In this document: in pieces, positions 1 to 8,361 of the stretch
Layout of the letters: every line of letters begins with the position of its first letter
Numbering within the stretch: the stretch's first letter is position 1
Assembly: GCF_029906645.1 (NCBI RefSeq)
Contig: NZ_JARYGZ010000002.1
Span: 310,001-374,000 of the forward strand
DNA: 64,000 nucleotides
Direction of reading: 5' to 3'
Source: Sphingomonas oryzagri
GTDB lineage: Bacteria > Pseudomonadota > Alphaproteobacteria > Sphingomonadales > Sphingomonadaceae
Made by a program: the position numbers and the translations under genes
Notes under the pieces: model-generated
Database searches by the model: none
The model's input: the letters and a program-made list of their open reading frames with translations, nothing else
What the model was told of the DNA's origin: nothing

Positions 1-1281
1 GGTGGTGCCGCCACCCGCCGCCTGCATCGCATCGCGCGCGTTGACCGCGAGGTTAAGGATCGCGTTCTCCAGCTGGTTGACGTCGATCTCGACCGGCCAG
101 ACACCTCTTTCGCTGACGATCTCCACCTCGATCGCCTCGCTTGCCGCCCGCTCGACCAGCGGGCGGATGTCGGCGAGCAGCCCGACCGGATCGACCGCGC
201 GGGGCGCCAGCCGCTGACGGCGCGCGAAGGCGAGGAGACGCTGGGTCAGCGTGGCCGCGCGGTTGGCACCCTCGCCCGCCTCGGCCAGCGCGCGCTCCAC
301 CCGCGCCGTGTCGCCCGTCCGCAGCCGGCGTGTGGCGATGTCGAGATTGCCGACGATGACGGTCAGCAGATTGTTGAAATCGTGCGCGATGCCGCCAGTA
401 AGCTGGCCCAGCGACTCCATCTTCTGCGCCTGCATCAGTTCCGTCTGCGCAGCGCGCAGCGCCGTGTCGTCGCGACCGATGGCGTAGATCAGCCCGCCCT
501 CGCGGCGCAGGGTCCAGCTGATCGTACGCACCGCGCCATCTGCACCGTAATAATCGGTCGAAAAAGGGATTGCGGCCCCGTCCGCAATCTCGCGGAGGCG
601 CGGCCGTGCGCTGGTATCGACCAGAAAGCTGCGCATCACCACCGTGCCGGGCGCTTCCAGCGCTCCGAACACCGATTGCCATGCCGGGTTCGCCGCCATC
701 ACCAACCCGTCGAGGTCGCAGACGAGGATGAGATCGTGGGTGAGCGTCCACAGCCGCTCGCGATCGCGCATCGCATCGGCGCGGAGGGCGGCGTCGATCC
801 GGGCCATGCGGCGAAGCTCGATCAGCGCGGCCGCCTGCCGGGCGAGTGCTGCGAGCGCAGGGGCGTGATCGAACCGTTCGCGCGGCGCCCCGTCGATCAC
901 GCAGACGGTACCGATCGCATGGCCCTCCGGCGTGCGGATCGGCGCGCCGGCGTAGAAGCGGATGAACGGTTCGCCGGTGACCAGCGGATTGTCGGCGAAC
1001 CGGGAATCGCGCGCGGCGTCGAGCGTGACGAGCACGTCCTGGCCGCGGATCGCATGATCGCAGAAGGCCATCGATCGCGGCGTTTCGGTTACGTCCAGTC
1101 CGACCCGCGCCTTGAACCATTGCCGCTCGGCATCGATCAGGCTGACGAGCGCGATCGGCGTGCCGGCCAGCTCTCGCGCCAGCGCGACGAGGTCGTCGAA
1201 GCCGGCCTCCGGATCGGTATCGAGCAGATCCAGGTCGCGGAGAGCGGCCAGCCGGGCCGTTTCGGTCTCCGCGCCGGGCAT
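1..1281 (-). CDS. Sensor histidine kinase with GAF and PAS domains (partial, 3' end off the window)
   Basis: This frame is open from an ATG at 1281 to the left edge, giving 427 codons with no stop, so the C-terminal ATPase domain is missing. Residues about 10-150 look like a GAF domain of the kind that follows a short LxDLDLLDTDPE start (sequence includes IALVSLIDAERQWFKA and SMAFCDHAI). A PAS segment follows at about 175-290. The dimerisation/phosphoacceptor box reads GQLTGGIAHDFNNLLTVI, with the phosphorylated His inside it, and the N box reads NAILNLAVNARDAM. The AHDFNNLL form is typical of HWE/HisKA hybrid kinases in sphingomonads, which often carry a C-terminal receiver domain; here that part cannot be seen. 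The likely job is autophosphorylation in a two-component pathway; the signal is unknown. It lies 22 bp downstream of bamE on the same strand. Confidence 0.85.
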   Translation of the reverse strand, partial: MPGAETETARLAALRDLDLLDTDPEAGFDDLVALARELAGTPIALVSLIDAERQWFKARVGLDVTETPRSMAFCDHAIRGQDVLVTLDAARDSRFADNPLVTGEPFIRFYAGAPIRTPEGHAIGTVCVIDGAPRERFDHAPALAALARQAAALIELRRMARIDAALRADAMRDRERLWTLTHDLILVCDLDGLVMAANPAWQSVFGALEAPGTVVMRSFLVDTSARPRLREIADGAAIPFSTDYYGADGAVRTISWTLRREGGLIYAIGRDDTALRAAQTELMQAQKMESLGQLTGGIAHDFNNLLTVIVGNLDIATRRLRTGDTARVERALAEAGEGANRAATLTQRLLAFARRQRLAPRAVDPVGLLADIRPLVERAASEAIEVEIVSERGVWPVEIDVNQLENAILNLAVNARDAMQAAGGGTT

Positions 1282-1303
1282 GATCACGCCATCGGCCCGC
1301 GCG

Positions 1304-1804
1304 TCAGACGCCGCTGCCGCCGCCCGTCGGGTTGTCGGACGTCGGCGCGTTCATGCCGGCACCGCCGACCGCACCGATATTGCCGAACAGCTCCTGAAAC
1401 AGGCTGCGCTTACGGCCGAGCGTGGGCGTCTTGTCGGCGACCGGGTGGATCCTGACCACCTGCTCCAGCCCGCTGCGATCGACGCTGGTGACGGTGCCGT
1501 CCTTGGCGAAATGCACCGCGAGGGTCAGCTGGTTGACGGGCTTCGGCGTGCCGAACGAGAATTGCTTGGTCGAGCGCGACACATAATACCAGGTGCCGTC
1601 GTCGAACTGGCTGGCGAAGCTCGGATCGCCCAGCGTCGCCTGCACCGAATCGCGATTGTCGACACCCGGCTCGACCGAGGCGACCAGCGCGCGATCGACG
1701 ACATAGCCCTGATGCTCGCGCACCTCGGTGCAGCCCGAAAGTCCGGCCACGAGCGCCAGACCCGCAACCCCGGCCATCCCGGCGCGCATCCTGCTGGCCG
1801 TCAT
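1304..1804 (-). CDS. bamE: Outer membrane protein assembly factor BamE (SmpA/OmlA lipoprotein)
   Basis: A 166-aa lipoprotein of the BAM complex, which inserts beta-barrel proteins into the outer membrane. The N terminus is a lipoprotein signal with lipobox LSGC. The core has the SmpA/OmlA pattern: a VDNRDSVQATLGDPS helix-turn, then FDDGTWYYVSR, and a strand with TLAVHFAKDGTV. I chose the ATG at 1804 because GAGGAG lies 6 nt upstream of it; the frame itself is open to 1867. It is transcribed divergently from the Cbp3-like gene at 1931. The C-terminal tail (GGAGMNAPTSDNPTGGGSGV) is low complexity. Confidence 0.88.
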   Translation of the reverse strand: MTASRMRAGMAGVAGLALVAGLSGCTEVREHQGYVVDRALVASVEPGVDNRDSVQATLGDPSFASQFDDGTWYYVSRSTKQFSFGTPKPVNQLTLAVHFAKDGTVTSVDRSGLEQVVRIHPVADKTPTLGRKRSLFQELFGNIGAVGGAGMNAPTSDNPTGGGSGV

Positions 1805-1930
1805 TCGCATCTCCTCACGCCGCCGGCGCCCAATCCGGCTCGAACCCAAGACCAAGCGCCATTGCATCGGCCGTCCAGCCGCTCAATATGCCGTGGACAC
1901 GCGCCGCACAAGGCGGCTTGGCGCAAAGGG

Positions 1931-2461
1931 ATGCAAGGGTTGGCCACGCTTTTCAAACGGCTTCTGGGCGGGCGGCGCGATGCGCGCGCGCTGGTGCCGC
2001 TCTACAACGCCATCGTGGGAGCCGCCCGGCTGCCCCACTGGTATCTCGAAGGCGGGGTGCCCGATACGATCGACGGGCGCTTCGACATGGTTTCCACCAT
2101 CCTGTCGCTGGTGCTGCTGCGCATGGAGGCGCAGGGTGAACCGGCGCGCGAACCGTCTGCGCGACTCACCGAGCTGTTCGTCACCGACATGGACGGGCAG
2201 CTCCGCCAGCGCGGCATTGGCGATCTTGTGGTCGGCAAGCATGTCGGGCGGATGATGAGCCAGCTCGGCGGACGCCTCACCGCCTATCGCGAAGGCCTGG
2301 CCGAAGGCGGCGATCTTGCCGGTGCGATCGATCGCAACGTGCATCGCGGTGCCGACGTGCCCGAGGCGGCGAAGCGCCATGTCGAGGCGCGGTTGCGCGG
2401 GTTGGCCGTTGCCCTCGACGCGCGCGACCTCGACATCCTGCTGGCGGGAGACATCGCATGA
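1931..2461 (+). CDS. Ubiquinol-cytochrome c chaperone family protein (Cbp3-like)
   Basis: A 176-aa protein of the Cbp3/UPF0174 family, related to the mitochondrial chaperone that helps assemble cytochrome b of complex III. Family-like features are PLYNAIVGAARLPHWYLEGG near the N terminus and the middle stretch ELFVTDMDGQLRQRGIGDL, which carries the conserved DMD. In alphaproteobacteria this gene usually sits next to a DUF177 gene, as here, where the stop overlaps the next start (ATGA at 2458-2461). The start is uncertain: the ATG at 1931 directly follows AAAGGG, so a nearby alternative start is possible. Confidence 0.82.
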   Translation: MQGLATLFKRLLGGRRDARALVPLYNAIVGAARLPHWYLEGGVPDTIDGRFDMVSTILSLVLLRMEAQGEPAREPSARLTELFVTDMDGQLRQRGIGDLVVGKHVGRMMSQLGGRLTAYREGLAEGGDLAGAIDRNVHRGADVPEAAKRHVEARLRGLAVALDARDLDILLAGDIA

Positions 2462-2994
2462 ACAAGGCCCCCGAATTCAGCCGCCCGTTCCGGCTCGATG
2501 CGATCGGCGGCGAGCCGCGCGCCGTGCATGTCGAAGCCGACGAGGCCGAACGCGCGGCGCTCGCCGAACGGTTCGGCCTGGTCTCGATCGAGACCCTGGC
2601 GGCCGACGCCACGATTCGCCGCGAGGGTCAGCGCGTCTGGGCCGAAGGCCGGCTGAAGGGCCGCGCGGTGCAGAGCTGCGTGGCCACCGGCGATCCGATC
2701 CCGGCGCGGATCGAGGAACCGTTCGCGCTCCGCTTCGATCCCGAGGGCGAGATCAGCGAGGACGAGCTGGAACTGGAGGAATCGGATCTCGACCTGCTCA
2801 GCTACGAGGGCGGATCGATCGATCTCGGCGAAGCGGTGGCGCAGGGTTTCAGCCTCGCGCTCGATCCCTTCCCGCGCGTCGCCGACGCGGAGGATCGCCT
2901 GCGCGCCGCGGGCGTGAAGAGCGAGGAGGAAGCCGAGGAGGCGCGGATCGAGGCCAGCCCCTTCGCCGCGCTCAAGGCCTTGAAGGGGGAGTGA
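2458..2994 (+). CDS. DUF177 (YceD-like) protein, probable large ribosomal subunit accumulation factor
   Basis: A 178-aa acidic protein of the DUF177/YceD family. YceD-like proteins are linked to 23S rRNA or 50S subunit accumulation, and plant homologues act in chloroplast 23S rRNA processing. The family core is visible as CVATGDPIPARIEEPF followed by an acidic strand and IDLGEAVAQGFSLALDPFPR. The C terminus (SPFAALKALKGE) matches the usual ending of alphaproteobacterial members. It overlaps the upstream chaperone gene by 4 nt, so the two are probably translationally coupled. Unlike many bacteria, it is not followed by rpmF. Confidence 0.82.
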   Translation: MNKAPEFSRPFRLDAIGGEPRAVHVEADEAERAALAERFGLVSIETLAADATIRREGQRVWAEGRLKGRAVQSCVATGDPIPARIEEPFALRFDPEGEISEDELELEESDLDLLSYEGGSIDLGEAVAQGFSLALDPFPRVADAEDRLRAAGVKSEEEAEEARIEASPFAALKALKGE

Positions 2995-3004
2995 CCCCCC
3001 GCCG

Positions 3005-3595
3005 TCAGTCGGACCCGGTCTCGCTCGCCAGCCGTGCGGCGGCGCCTGCATGGCGGCCCGCCATATAGGGATCGAGGCCGGCCGCGCCGCGCGACGGGTC
3101 GGTGGAGAATTGCGCCGGCAGCGCGACGCCGGTGGCACCGGCATAGTGCATCGTCGCCCTGGCGACCGCCTGATCGCCCTTGATCTGGCTGGCCGCCGCG
3201 ATGCCGCCGATCACCCAGGCGACGATCGTGCCGGCGGTGTCGCCCTTGCCCTCGACACGGTAATGGCCGGAAACCGGCACCGGGCTGCCATCGATCACGA
3301 GATCGACGAGGTCGAACTCCATCTTGCCGGACTTGCCGAAACCGCCATTGCCGGTGCGCCACGTCACCCGACCATGGCCCGGCGTGCCGCGCGGGATGAC
3401 GACATAGCCGTCCTTCACCACGTCCTTGGCGACGACGAGATCGAAGCTGTCGCCCTTGCGCAGGTCCGCCGTGCTGACGTCATGGCGCGGACTGACCTCG
3501 ACCGCGGCCCCGCTTTCCAGCGGCGCAACCGTGAGCGCCTGGGCAGACGCCGCCCCGAACAACGCGACGCCGAGCAACATCGTCTTCGCAACCAT
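3005..3595 (-). CDS. Secreted protein of unknown function
   Basis: A 196-aa protein with a signal peptide (MVAKTMLLGVALFGAASAQA, cleavage probably after AQA). The mature part has a beta-rich pattern: a KDGYVVIPRGTPGHGRV segment resembling the stable-fold repeat seen in secreted proteins with a protease-resistant barrel, then a glycine-rich hydrophobic stretch (AGTIVAWVIGGIAAA). I do not recognise a named family. The start at 3595 was chosen for the signal peptide; the frame continues to 3640. It converges on the DUF177 gene (10 bp between stops) and is divergent from feoAB, so the Fur-box-like palindrome at 3707-3732 could also affect it. Confidence 0.7.
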   Translation of the reverse strand: MVAKTMLLGVALFGAASAQALTVAPLESGAAVEVSPRHDVSTADLRKGDSFDLVVAKDVVKDGYVVIPRGTPGHGRVTWRTGNGGFGKSGKMEFDLVDLVIDGSPVPVSGHYRVEGKGDTAGTIVAWVIGGIAAASQIKGDQAVARATMHYAGATGVALPAQFSTDPSRGAAGLDPYMAGRHAGAAARLASETGSD

Positions 3596-3706
3596 GACCC
3601 GATTCCCCAATTCCCTGTACCCCAAGGTTCCGCCTGCCACGGCCGGGGTGAAGGGCGCCTCAAGGGGTTTGGTTAAAGCCTGTACGGAATGTAACTGGCG
3701 CTGGAC

Positions 3707-3732
3707 GATGCTTATTGATAATCACTTGCATC
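3707..3732. promoter_or_regulatory. Fur-box-like palindrome upstream of feoAB
   Basis: A 26-bp imperfect palindrome with perfect 5-bp outer arms (GATGC and GCATC). Read on the minus strand it contains TGCAAGTGATTATCAATAAG, which fits the alphaproteobacterial Fur-box pattern of TGC-rich arms around a TGATTATCA-like core. It ends 26 bp before the feoA GTG start, so iron-dependent repression of feoAB is the natural reading. Binding is inferred, not shown. Confidence 0.6.
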
Positions 3733-3758
3733 GCTGAAGGATTGTCCCGACTGGATTC

Positions 3759-4019
3759 GTGCCCGTGCGTCTCGATCAACTTCCCCTGAAATGCCCCGCC
3801 AAGGTCGCCGCCGTCGCCTGGGACGAACTGGCCGAGACCGCCGCGCGGCGATTGCGCGAGCTGGGGCTGGACGAGGGCGTGACGGTGGAGGCGCTGCACG
3901 TCGCCCCCTTCGGCAAGGATCCGATCGCCTGCCGCGTCGGCCGCATGACGGTAGCGCTGCGCCGGGCGCAGGCACATTGCATAACGGTGGAAACCACGGT
4001 GGAGCCGGTCGCCGCATGA
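3759..4019 (+). CDS. feoA: Ferrous iron transport protein FeoA
   Basis: An 86-aa SH3-like protein that supports the FeoB ferrous iron transporter on its cytoplasmic side. The family pattern is visible as RRLRELGLDEGVTVEALHVAP followed by DPIACRVGRMTVALRRAQA, the usual G-pp-i--G--iaLR form. It begins with GTG. Its stop overlaps the feoB start (ATGA at 4016-4019), so the pair is coupled. There is no feoC gene. Confidence 0.92.
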   Translation: MPVRLDQLPLKCPAKVAAVAWDELAETAARRLRELGLDEGVTVEALHVAPFGKDPIACRVGRMTVALRRAQAHCITVETTVEPVAA

Positions 4020-5878
4020 ACCCGGCGCCGATGGTGGCGCTGGTCGGCAATCCCAATGCCGGCAAGAGCGCCCTGTTCAACGCACTGACCGGCGCCCGCC
4101 AGAAGGTCGGCAATTATCCGGGCGTCACGGTGGAGCGGAAGGCGGGGCGGATGAGCCTGGCCGATGGCCGCCCGATCGAGCTGATCGACCTGCCCGGCAC
4201 CTATTCGCTCGAACCGGCCAGCCCCGACGAGCAGGTCACCCGCGACGTCCTGTTCGGCAAGCAGGAGGGCGAGCGCCTGCCACAGGCGATCCTGTGCGTG
4301 GTCGATGCCACCAATCTCGACAACCATCTGCGCTTCACGCTGCAGCTGATCGCGCTCGGCCTGCCCGTCGTGGTCGCGCTCAACATGGTCGACATGGCCG
4401 AGCGCGACGGCCTGAAGATCGACGCCGCAAGGCTGTCGAAGGAACTCGGCGTGCCGGTGATCCCGACGGTGGCGGTACGCAAGCGCGGCATCGACGCGCT
4501 GCGCGAGGCGATGGCCGAACTTGTCGGCGACGGTACGGTGCACAGGATCGCCGCCGGCCCCGGCTTCCATCACGAGGATCTCGTCGTCCTCCAGCGCCGC
4601 GCCCGTGCCATCGCGATCGCCGCGACAAAAGAGGAGCATGGCGCACGCAAGGTCAGCCACACGATCGACTCGGTCACGCTGCACCCGATCATGGGGCCGG
4701 TACTGCTGTTCGCGCTGATGTTCGTGGTGTTCCAGGCGGTGTTCGCCTGGGCGCAAGCGCCGATGGATGCGATCACCGCCGGGTTCGACGGACTGGGCCA
4801 TTGGGTGGAGGCGACCTTCCCCAACGGCTTCGTCCGCAACCTGCTGGCCGAGGGCGTCATCAAGGGCACCGGCGCGGTCGTCACCTTCCTGCCGCAGATC
4901 CTGATCCTGTTCTTCTTCATCCTGCTGCTGGAGGCGACCGGCTACATGGTCCGCGCCGCCTTCATCATGGATCGGCTGATGGCGCGCGTCGGGCTTTCGG
5001 GCCGCGCCTTCATCCCCCTGCTTTCCAGCTTCGCCTGCGCGGTGCCCGGCATCATGGCGACGCGCACGATCGACGATCCGAAGGACCGGCTCACCACCAT
5101 CCTGATCGCGCCGCTGACCACCTGCTCGGCCCGCCTGCCGGTCTATACGCTGATCATCGGCAGCTGCATCCCGAACCGCCAGATGCTGCCCTTCATCGGC
5201 CTGCAGGGCGTCGTCCTGTTCGGTCTGTTCGTGATGGGCATCGTCTGCGCGCTGCTCGCCGCCCTGGTGCTGCGCAAGACCGTCACCAAGGGGCCGAGCC
5301 AGGGCTTCATGATGGAGATGCCCAAATATCAGGCACCCAGCGTCCGCGACGTGGCGCTCGGCCTGTGGACACGCGCGCTGATCTTCCTGAAGCGCGCCGG
5401 CACCATCATCCTCGCGTCCAACGTGATCCTGTGGGTGCTCGCCTCCTATCCGGTGGCGCCGGCGGGCCGGCTGCAGACCGAATATTCGATCGCGGGCCGC
5501 ATCGCGTCGGCCATCGAGGTCGTGGTCAAGCCGATCGGATTCAACCACCACATCGCCCTTGCCCTGCCACCCGCCATGGCGGCGCGCGAGGTCGCGGTCT
5601 CGGCGCTCGCCACCACCTATGCGATCGACGCCGGCGACGACACCGACAAGGCGAGCGAGGAGGTCGGCCCCAAGCTCGCGAAGGACTGGTCGCTGCCGAC
5701 CGCGCTCGCCTTCCTGATGTGGTTTGTCTTCGCGCCGCAATGCTTATCCACAATCGCAGTGACCCGACGGGAAACGAACGGGTGGAAATGGCCGGCGTTC
5801 ATGGTTAGCTACCTCTTCGTGCTGGCCTACGTCGCGGCAGGAGCAACCTTCTGGATCGCGACCTGGGCCGGCCTCTAG
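4016..5878 (+). CDS. feoB: Ferrous iron transporter FeoB
   Basis: A 620-aa inner membrane GTPase-linked Fe(II) transporter. The N-terminal G domain has G1 GNPNAGKS at 11-18, G3 DLPGT near residue 60, and G4 NMVD near 123. A linker follows to about 215, then the transmembrane region from about 225 with the two Gate motifs; CAVPGIMATRTI and TTCSARLPVYTLII carry the conserved Cys residues of the transport path. The C-terminal end (LMWFVFAPQCLSTIAV) is also typical. The length is in the short range for the family (E. coli about 773 aa), which is usual in sphingomonads. It forms an operon with feoA. Confidence 0.95.
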   Translation: MNPAPMVALVGNPNAGKSALFNALTGARQKVGNYPGVTVERKAGRMSLADGRPIELIDLPGTYSLEPASPDEQVTRDVLFGKQEGERLPQAILCVVDATNLDNHLRFTLQLIALGLPVVVALNMVDMAERDGLKIDAARLSKELGVPVIPTVAVRKRGIDALREAMAELVGDGTVHRIAAGPGFHHEDLVVLQRRARAIAIAATKEEHGARKVSHTIDSVTLHPIMGPVLLFALMFVVFQAVFAWAQAPMDAITAGFDGLGHWVEATFPNGFVRNLLAEGVIKGTGAVVTFLPQILILFFFILLLEATGYMVRAAFIMDRLMARVGLSGRAFIPLLSSFACAVPGIMATRTIDDPKDRLTTILIAPLTTCSARLPVYTLIIGSCIPNRQMLPFIGLQGVVLFGLFVMGIVCALLAALVLRKTVTKGPSQGFMMEMPKYQAPSVRDVALGLWTRALIFLKRAGTIILASNVILWVLASYPVAPAGRLQTEYSIAGRIASAIEVVVKPIGFNHHIALALPPAMAAREVAVSALATTYAIDAGDDTDKASEEVGPKLAKDWSLPTALAFLMWFVFAPQCLSTIAVTRRETNGWKWPAFMVSYLFVLAYVAAGATFWIATWAGL

Positions 5879-5896
5879 ATTCATCGGAGAGATCAC

Positions 5897-6442
5897 ATGG
5901 CCGGCGTCAACAAAGTCATCCTCGTCGGCAATCTGGGGCAGGATCCGCAGTCGCGCAGCTTCCAGAACGGCGGCAAGGTGGTGAACCTGCGCATCGCCAC
6001 CAGCGAGACCTGGAAGGACCGCAACACCGGCGAACGCAAGGAGCGCACCGAATGGCATTCGGTGGCGATCTTCAACGAGGGCCTCGCCAATACGGCCGAG
6101 CGCTATCTGAAGAAGGGCTCGAAGGTCTATATCGAAGGCGCGCTGCAGACCCGGAAGTGGCAGGACCAGAACGGGCAGGAGCGCTACACCACCGAGATCG
6201 TGCTGCAGGGCTTCAACGGATCGATGGTGATGCTGGACGGGCCCGGCGGTGGCCAGGGCGGCGGCGGCGGCGGTCGCTCGGGCGGCGACGAATGGGGCCA
6301 GGGCGGCGGTGACTTCGGCGGCGGGTCCAGCTTCGGCGGTGGCTCGCGCTCGGGCGGCGGCGGTTTCGGGGGCGGCAGCGGCGGCGGTGCGCGCCCCGGA
6401 TCGGCCTTCGACAGCGATCTGGACGACGACGTGCCGTTCTGA
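5897..6442 (+). CDS. ssb: Single-stranded DNA-binding protein
   Basis: A 181-aa SSB that coats single-stranded DNA in replication, repair and recombination. The OB fold covers about residues 1-112 ([13 protein letters not shown], then [22 protein letters not shown] and [20 protein letters not shown]). A glycine-rich linker follows, and the acidic tip SDLDDDVPF that binds partner proteins ends the chain. The ATG at 5897 is preceded by CGGAGAGA. It stands alone 18 bp after feoB, and a hairpin overlaps its stop codon. Confidence 0.95.
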   Translation: MAGVNKVILVGNLGQDPQSRSFQNGGKVVNLRIATSETWKDRNTGERKERTEWHSVAIFNEGLANTAERYLKKGSKVYIEGALQTRKWQDQNGQERYTTEIVLQGFNGSMVMLDGPGGGQGGGGGGRSGGDEWGQGGGDFGGGSSFGGGSRSGGGGFGGGSGGGARPGSAFDSDLDDDVPF

Positions 6443-6459
6443 TCGGCCGTTCCGATCAG
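6439..6459. terminator. Hairpin between ssb and a convergent small ORF
   Basis: A perfect 8-bp stem (CTGATCGG / CCGATCAG) with a 5-nt loop that overlaps the ssb stop codon and the stop of the small minus-strand ORF. There is no T tract on either side, so it may be a weak bidirectional terminator or an mRNA 3'-end stabiliser. Confidence 0.4.
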
Positions 6460-6611
6460 GCCGCCTTGCGCTGCGCGATCGCGAGGTCGACGCGGCGCAG
6501 AACCTCCGCGATCGACGGCATCTCCTCGCTGGCCGGAAGCGGCGCGCCTTTCCGCATACGGCGGCCGATGAGGGTGAAGCTGTCGGTGCGGGCGGCCATC
6601 TGCGTCTCCAT
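6456..6611 (-). CDS. Small hypothetical protein (51 aa)
   Basis: A short open frame translating to a 51-aa basic protein that begins METQMAARTDSFTLIGRRMR and ends VDLAIAQRKAA. It has no signal peptide or membrane segment. Support is limited: an ATG start, sphingomonad-like codon use, a hairpin over the stop, and placement in an otherwise empty 255-bp gap between two convergent genes. No family is recognised. It could be a chance frame. Confidence 0.42.
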   Translation of the reverse strand: METQMAARTDSFTLIGRRMRKGAPLPASEEMPSIAEVLRRVDLAIAQRKAA

Positions 6612-6697
6612 GATGCGATAGCCGAATCGCTAGAGTCACATGGTTAACGGATTCCTGCGACACCCCACAAAGCTGTGGATAGTTTACCCCGCGCGAA

Positions 6698-7366
6698 TCA
6701 GGTCGCCGGGTAGCGGAGCCGCCCGAGGAAGCGCGACACGCTGAACCGCCGGTCCGGATGCGGGGTGAGCTGGGCCTTCACCTTCTCGAAGCGCATCACG
6801 TCGCCGATGCGGCGATCGAGGAAGGCCTTGGTCTCCGCCTCGCCCTCGCTCTCGTCGTCGAGCCACGCCAGCAGCGTCGAGGCGTAGAGCGCCGAGAGCG
6901 TCAGCCGCTTGGTATAATGATTGAAGTCGGTCGCGGTATCGCCCGCGATGCGCCACAGCGCGTCGGCCGTCCGCCAGCCGAGCTTGGCGGCGGTCGGCAG
7001 GTTGCGCGGCAAAGCGAGGATGGCGAGCGCGCTGCGCACCGCCTGCTTGTGCGGCCGCACCAGATCGATCCGCGCCAGCACCAGTTCCCCGATGCGCGCA
7101 CGGATCTTCATCGCGGCGATCCGCTCCGGCGGGAAGGCGGCGGCCAACCGCGTGTCGAGGCTGGCATACCAGGCATCGATCATGCCCACCGCACCGTCCG
7201 GAAACGCCAGCTTGGCGTGCGCCGGGTCGAGCTTCAACGCCTCCGCCGCCATGGCGAGCGCCGCATCGCTCCACCCATCGAACACGGCATGCGCGGGGAT
7301 CTCGGCGCCGAGCGCGAGGCGCATCTCGTCGAGGGTGGGATCGGCGGGGAGAGCGATGGCGGCCAT
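6698..7366 (-). CDS. COQ9 family protein (ubiquinone biosynthesis accessory)
   Basis: A 222-aa protein of the COQ9 family. Mitochondrial COQ9 is a lipid-binding TetR-fold protein that helps the hydroxylase COQ7 in ubiquinone synthesis. Helical family signatures are LAFPDGAVGMIDAWYASLD and the C-terminal region with DFNHYTKRLTLSALYASTLL, which is strongly diagnostic. AGGGGGAA precedes the ATG at 7366. It lies 9 bp downstream of an EamA transporter gene on the same strand, so the two may be one transcript. Confidence 0.88.
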   Translation of the reverse strand: MAAIALPADPTLDEMRLALGAEIPAHAVFDGWSDAALAMAAEALKLDPAHAKLAFPDGAVGMIDAWYASLDTRLAAAFPPERIAAMKIRARIGELVLARIDLVRPHKQAVRSALAILALPRNLPTAAKLGWRTADALWRIAGDTATDFNHYTKRLTLSALYASTLLAWLDDESEGEAETKAFLDRRIGDVMRFEKVKAQLTPHPDRRFSVSRFLGRLRYPAT

Positions 7367-7375
7367 GGTTCCCCC

Positions 7376-8305
7376 TTAGTCCCGCCCGCGGATCAGCACC
7401 AGCGCGGCGGCGAGCGCCAGCGCTCCGATGATGTCCGGCCCGGTCATCCGCTCGCCATAGGCGATGAAACCGATCACGGCCGTGATGATCGGCTGGGTGA
7501 GCAGCACCACCCCCACCACCACGGGGGACAGGCGCCCGATCGCATAGACCAGCAGCCCCTGCCCGATTACCTGGCTGCCGATCGCGAGGCACAGCAGCGG
7601 CGTCCAGTCATGCGGCACGACTGTGCCCTCCAGCCCCTGCGCGACGGGCAGCAGGCAGGCGGCGCCCACCACCGTCGCCAGCGCCAGTGTCGGCCACGTC
7701 TCCAGCCGAAGCCGCGCCCGCTCGATCGCGATCATGTAGACGACGTAGGCGAGACCCGCACCGATCGAGAGCAGGTCGCCCACGAGATGCTCGCGCGACA
7801 GTTCGTAGGATCGACCGAGCAGAAGGGTGATCCCCGCTGCCGCGAGCAGCAGCGCCGCCGCCTGCTTCCCGCTCGGCAGGCGCCGCGCGACGATGAAGCC
7901 GTAGGCGGCGAAGAAGAAGCTGGAGACGTTTCCGAACAGGGTCGAGTTGGCGAGCTTGGTGCGCAGGATACCTTCGTGCCACAGCGCGAGATTGAGCGCG
8001 AAGAAGAAGCCGGCGATCGCGATCAGTGCCCACAGCACCGCCCCCGGCCGCCCGACCCGCTGCTTCGACAGCCGCGCGATCAGGAAGAGGAAGGGAATGG
8101 CCAGCGCCATCCGCCAGAAGCCCGACGCGATCGGCCCGACATCCGCCTCCCGCACGAACCACGGCCCGATCGCCAGCGCGGTGCTGCCGGTGAGCAGAGC
8201 GGCGAAAGCCAGCATGCCCGGCCGCGCCGGGGCAAGCTCCGGTGCGCCGGGAGGAAGAATCTCTTCCTCGAAGATCGGCGGCGGGGTGGCTGGACGGTCG
8301 GACAT
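7376..8305 (-). CDS. DMT family transporter (EamA domain)
   Basis: A 309-aa inner membrane protein with about ten hydrophobic segments arranged as two EamA repeats (roughly 30-155 and 170-305). The first repeat has ALNLALWHEGILRTKLANST, the second VVGVVLLTQPIITAVIGFIA, which is the usual EamA pattern before the last helix pair. Such proteins export amino acids, metabolites or drugs; the substrate cannot be told. It is followed by the COQ9 gene and is divergent from the ene-reductase gene. Confidence 0.85.
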   Translation of the reverse strand: MSDRPATPPPIFEEEILPPGAPELAPARPGMLAFAALLTGSTALAIGPWFVREADVGPIASGFWRMALAIPFLFLIARLSKQRVGRPGAVLWALIAIAGFFFALNLALWHEGILRTKLANSTLFGNVSSFFFAAYGFIVARRLPSGKQAAALLLAAAGITLLLGRSYELSREHLVGDLLSIGAGLAYVVYMIAIERARLRLETWPTLALATVVGAACLLPVAQGLEGTVVPHDWTPLLCLAIGSQVIGQGLLVYAIGRLSPVVVGVVLLTQPIITAVIGFIAYGERMTGPDIIGALALAAALVLIRGRD

Positions 8306-8361
8306 CGCGCCCCATATACCCGGCCTCCACGGCTTGTCCCGTCACAAAGGGAGACGCATTG

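Noticed and set aside
6249-6410. GGC-rich tandem repeat
   Set aside because: It encodes the glycine-rich linker of SSB and has no constant repeat unit.
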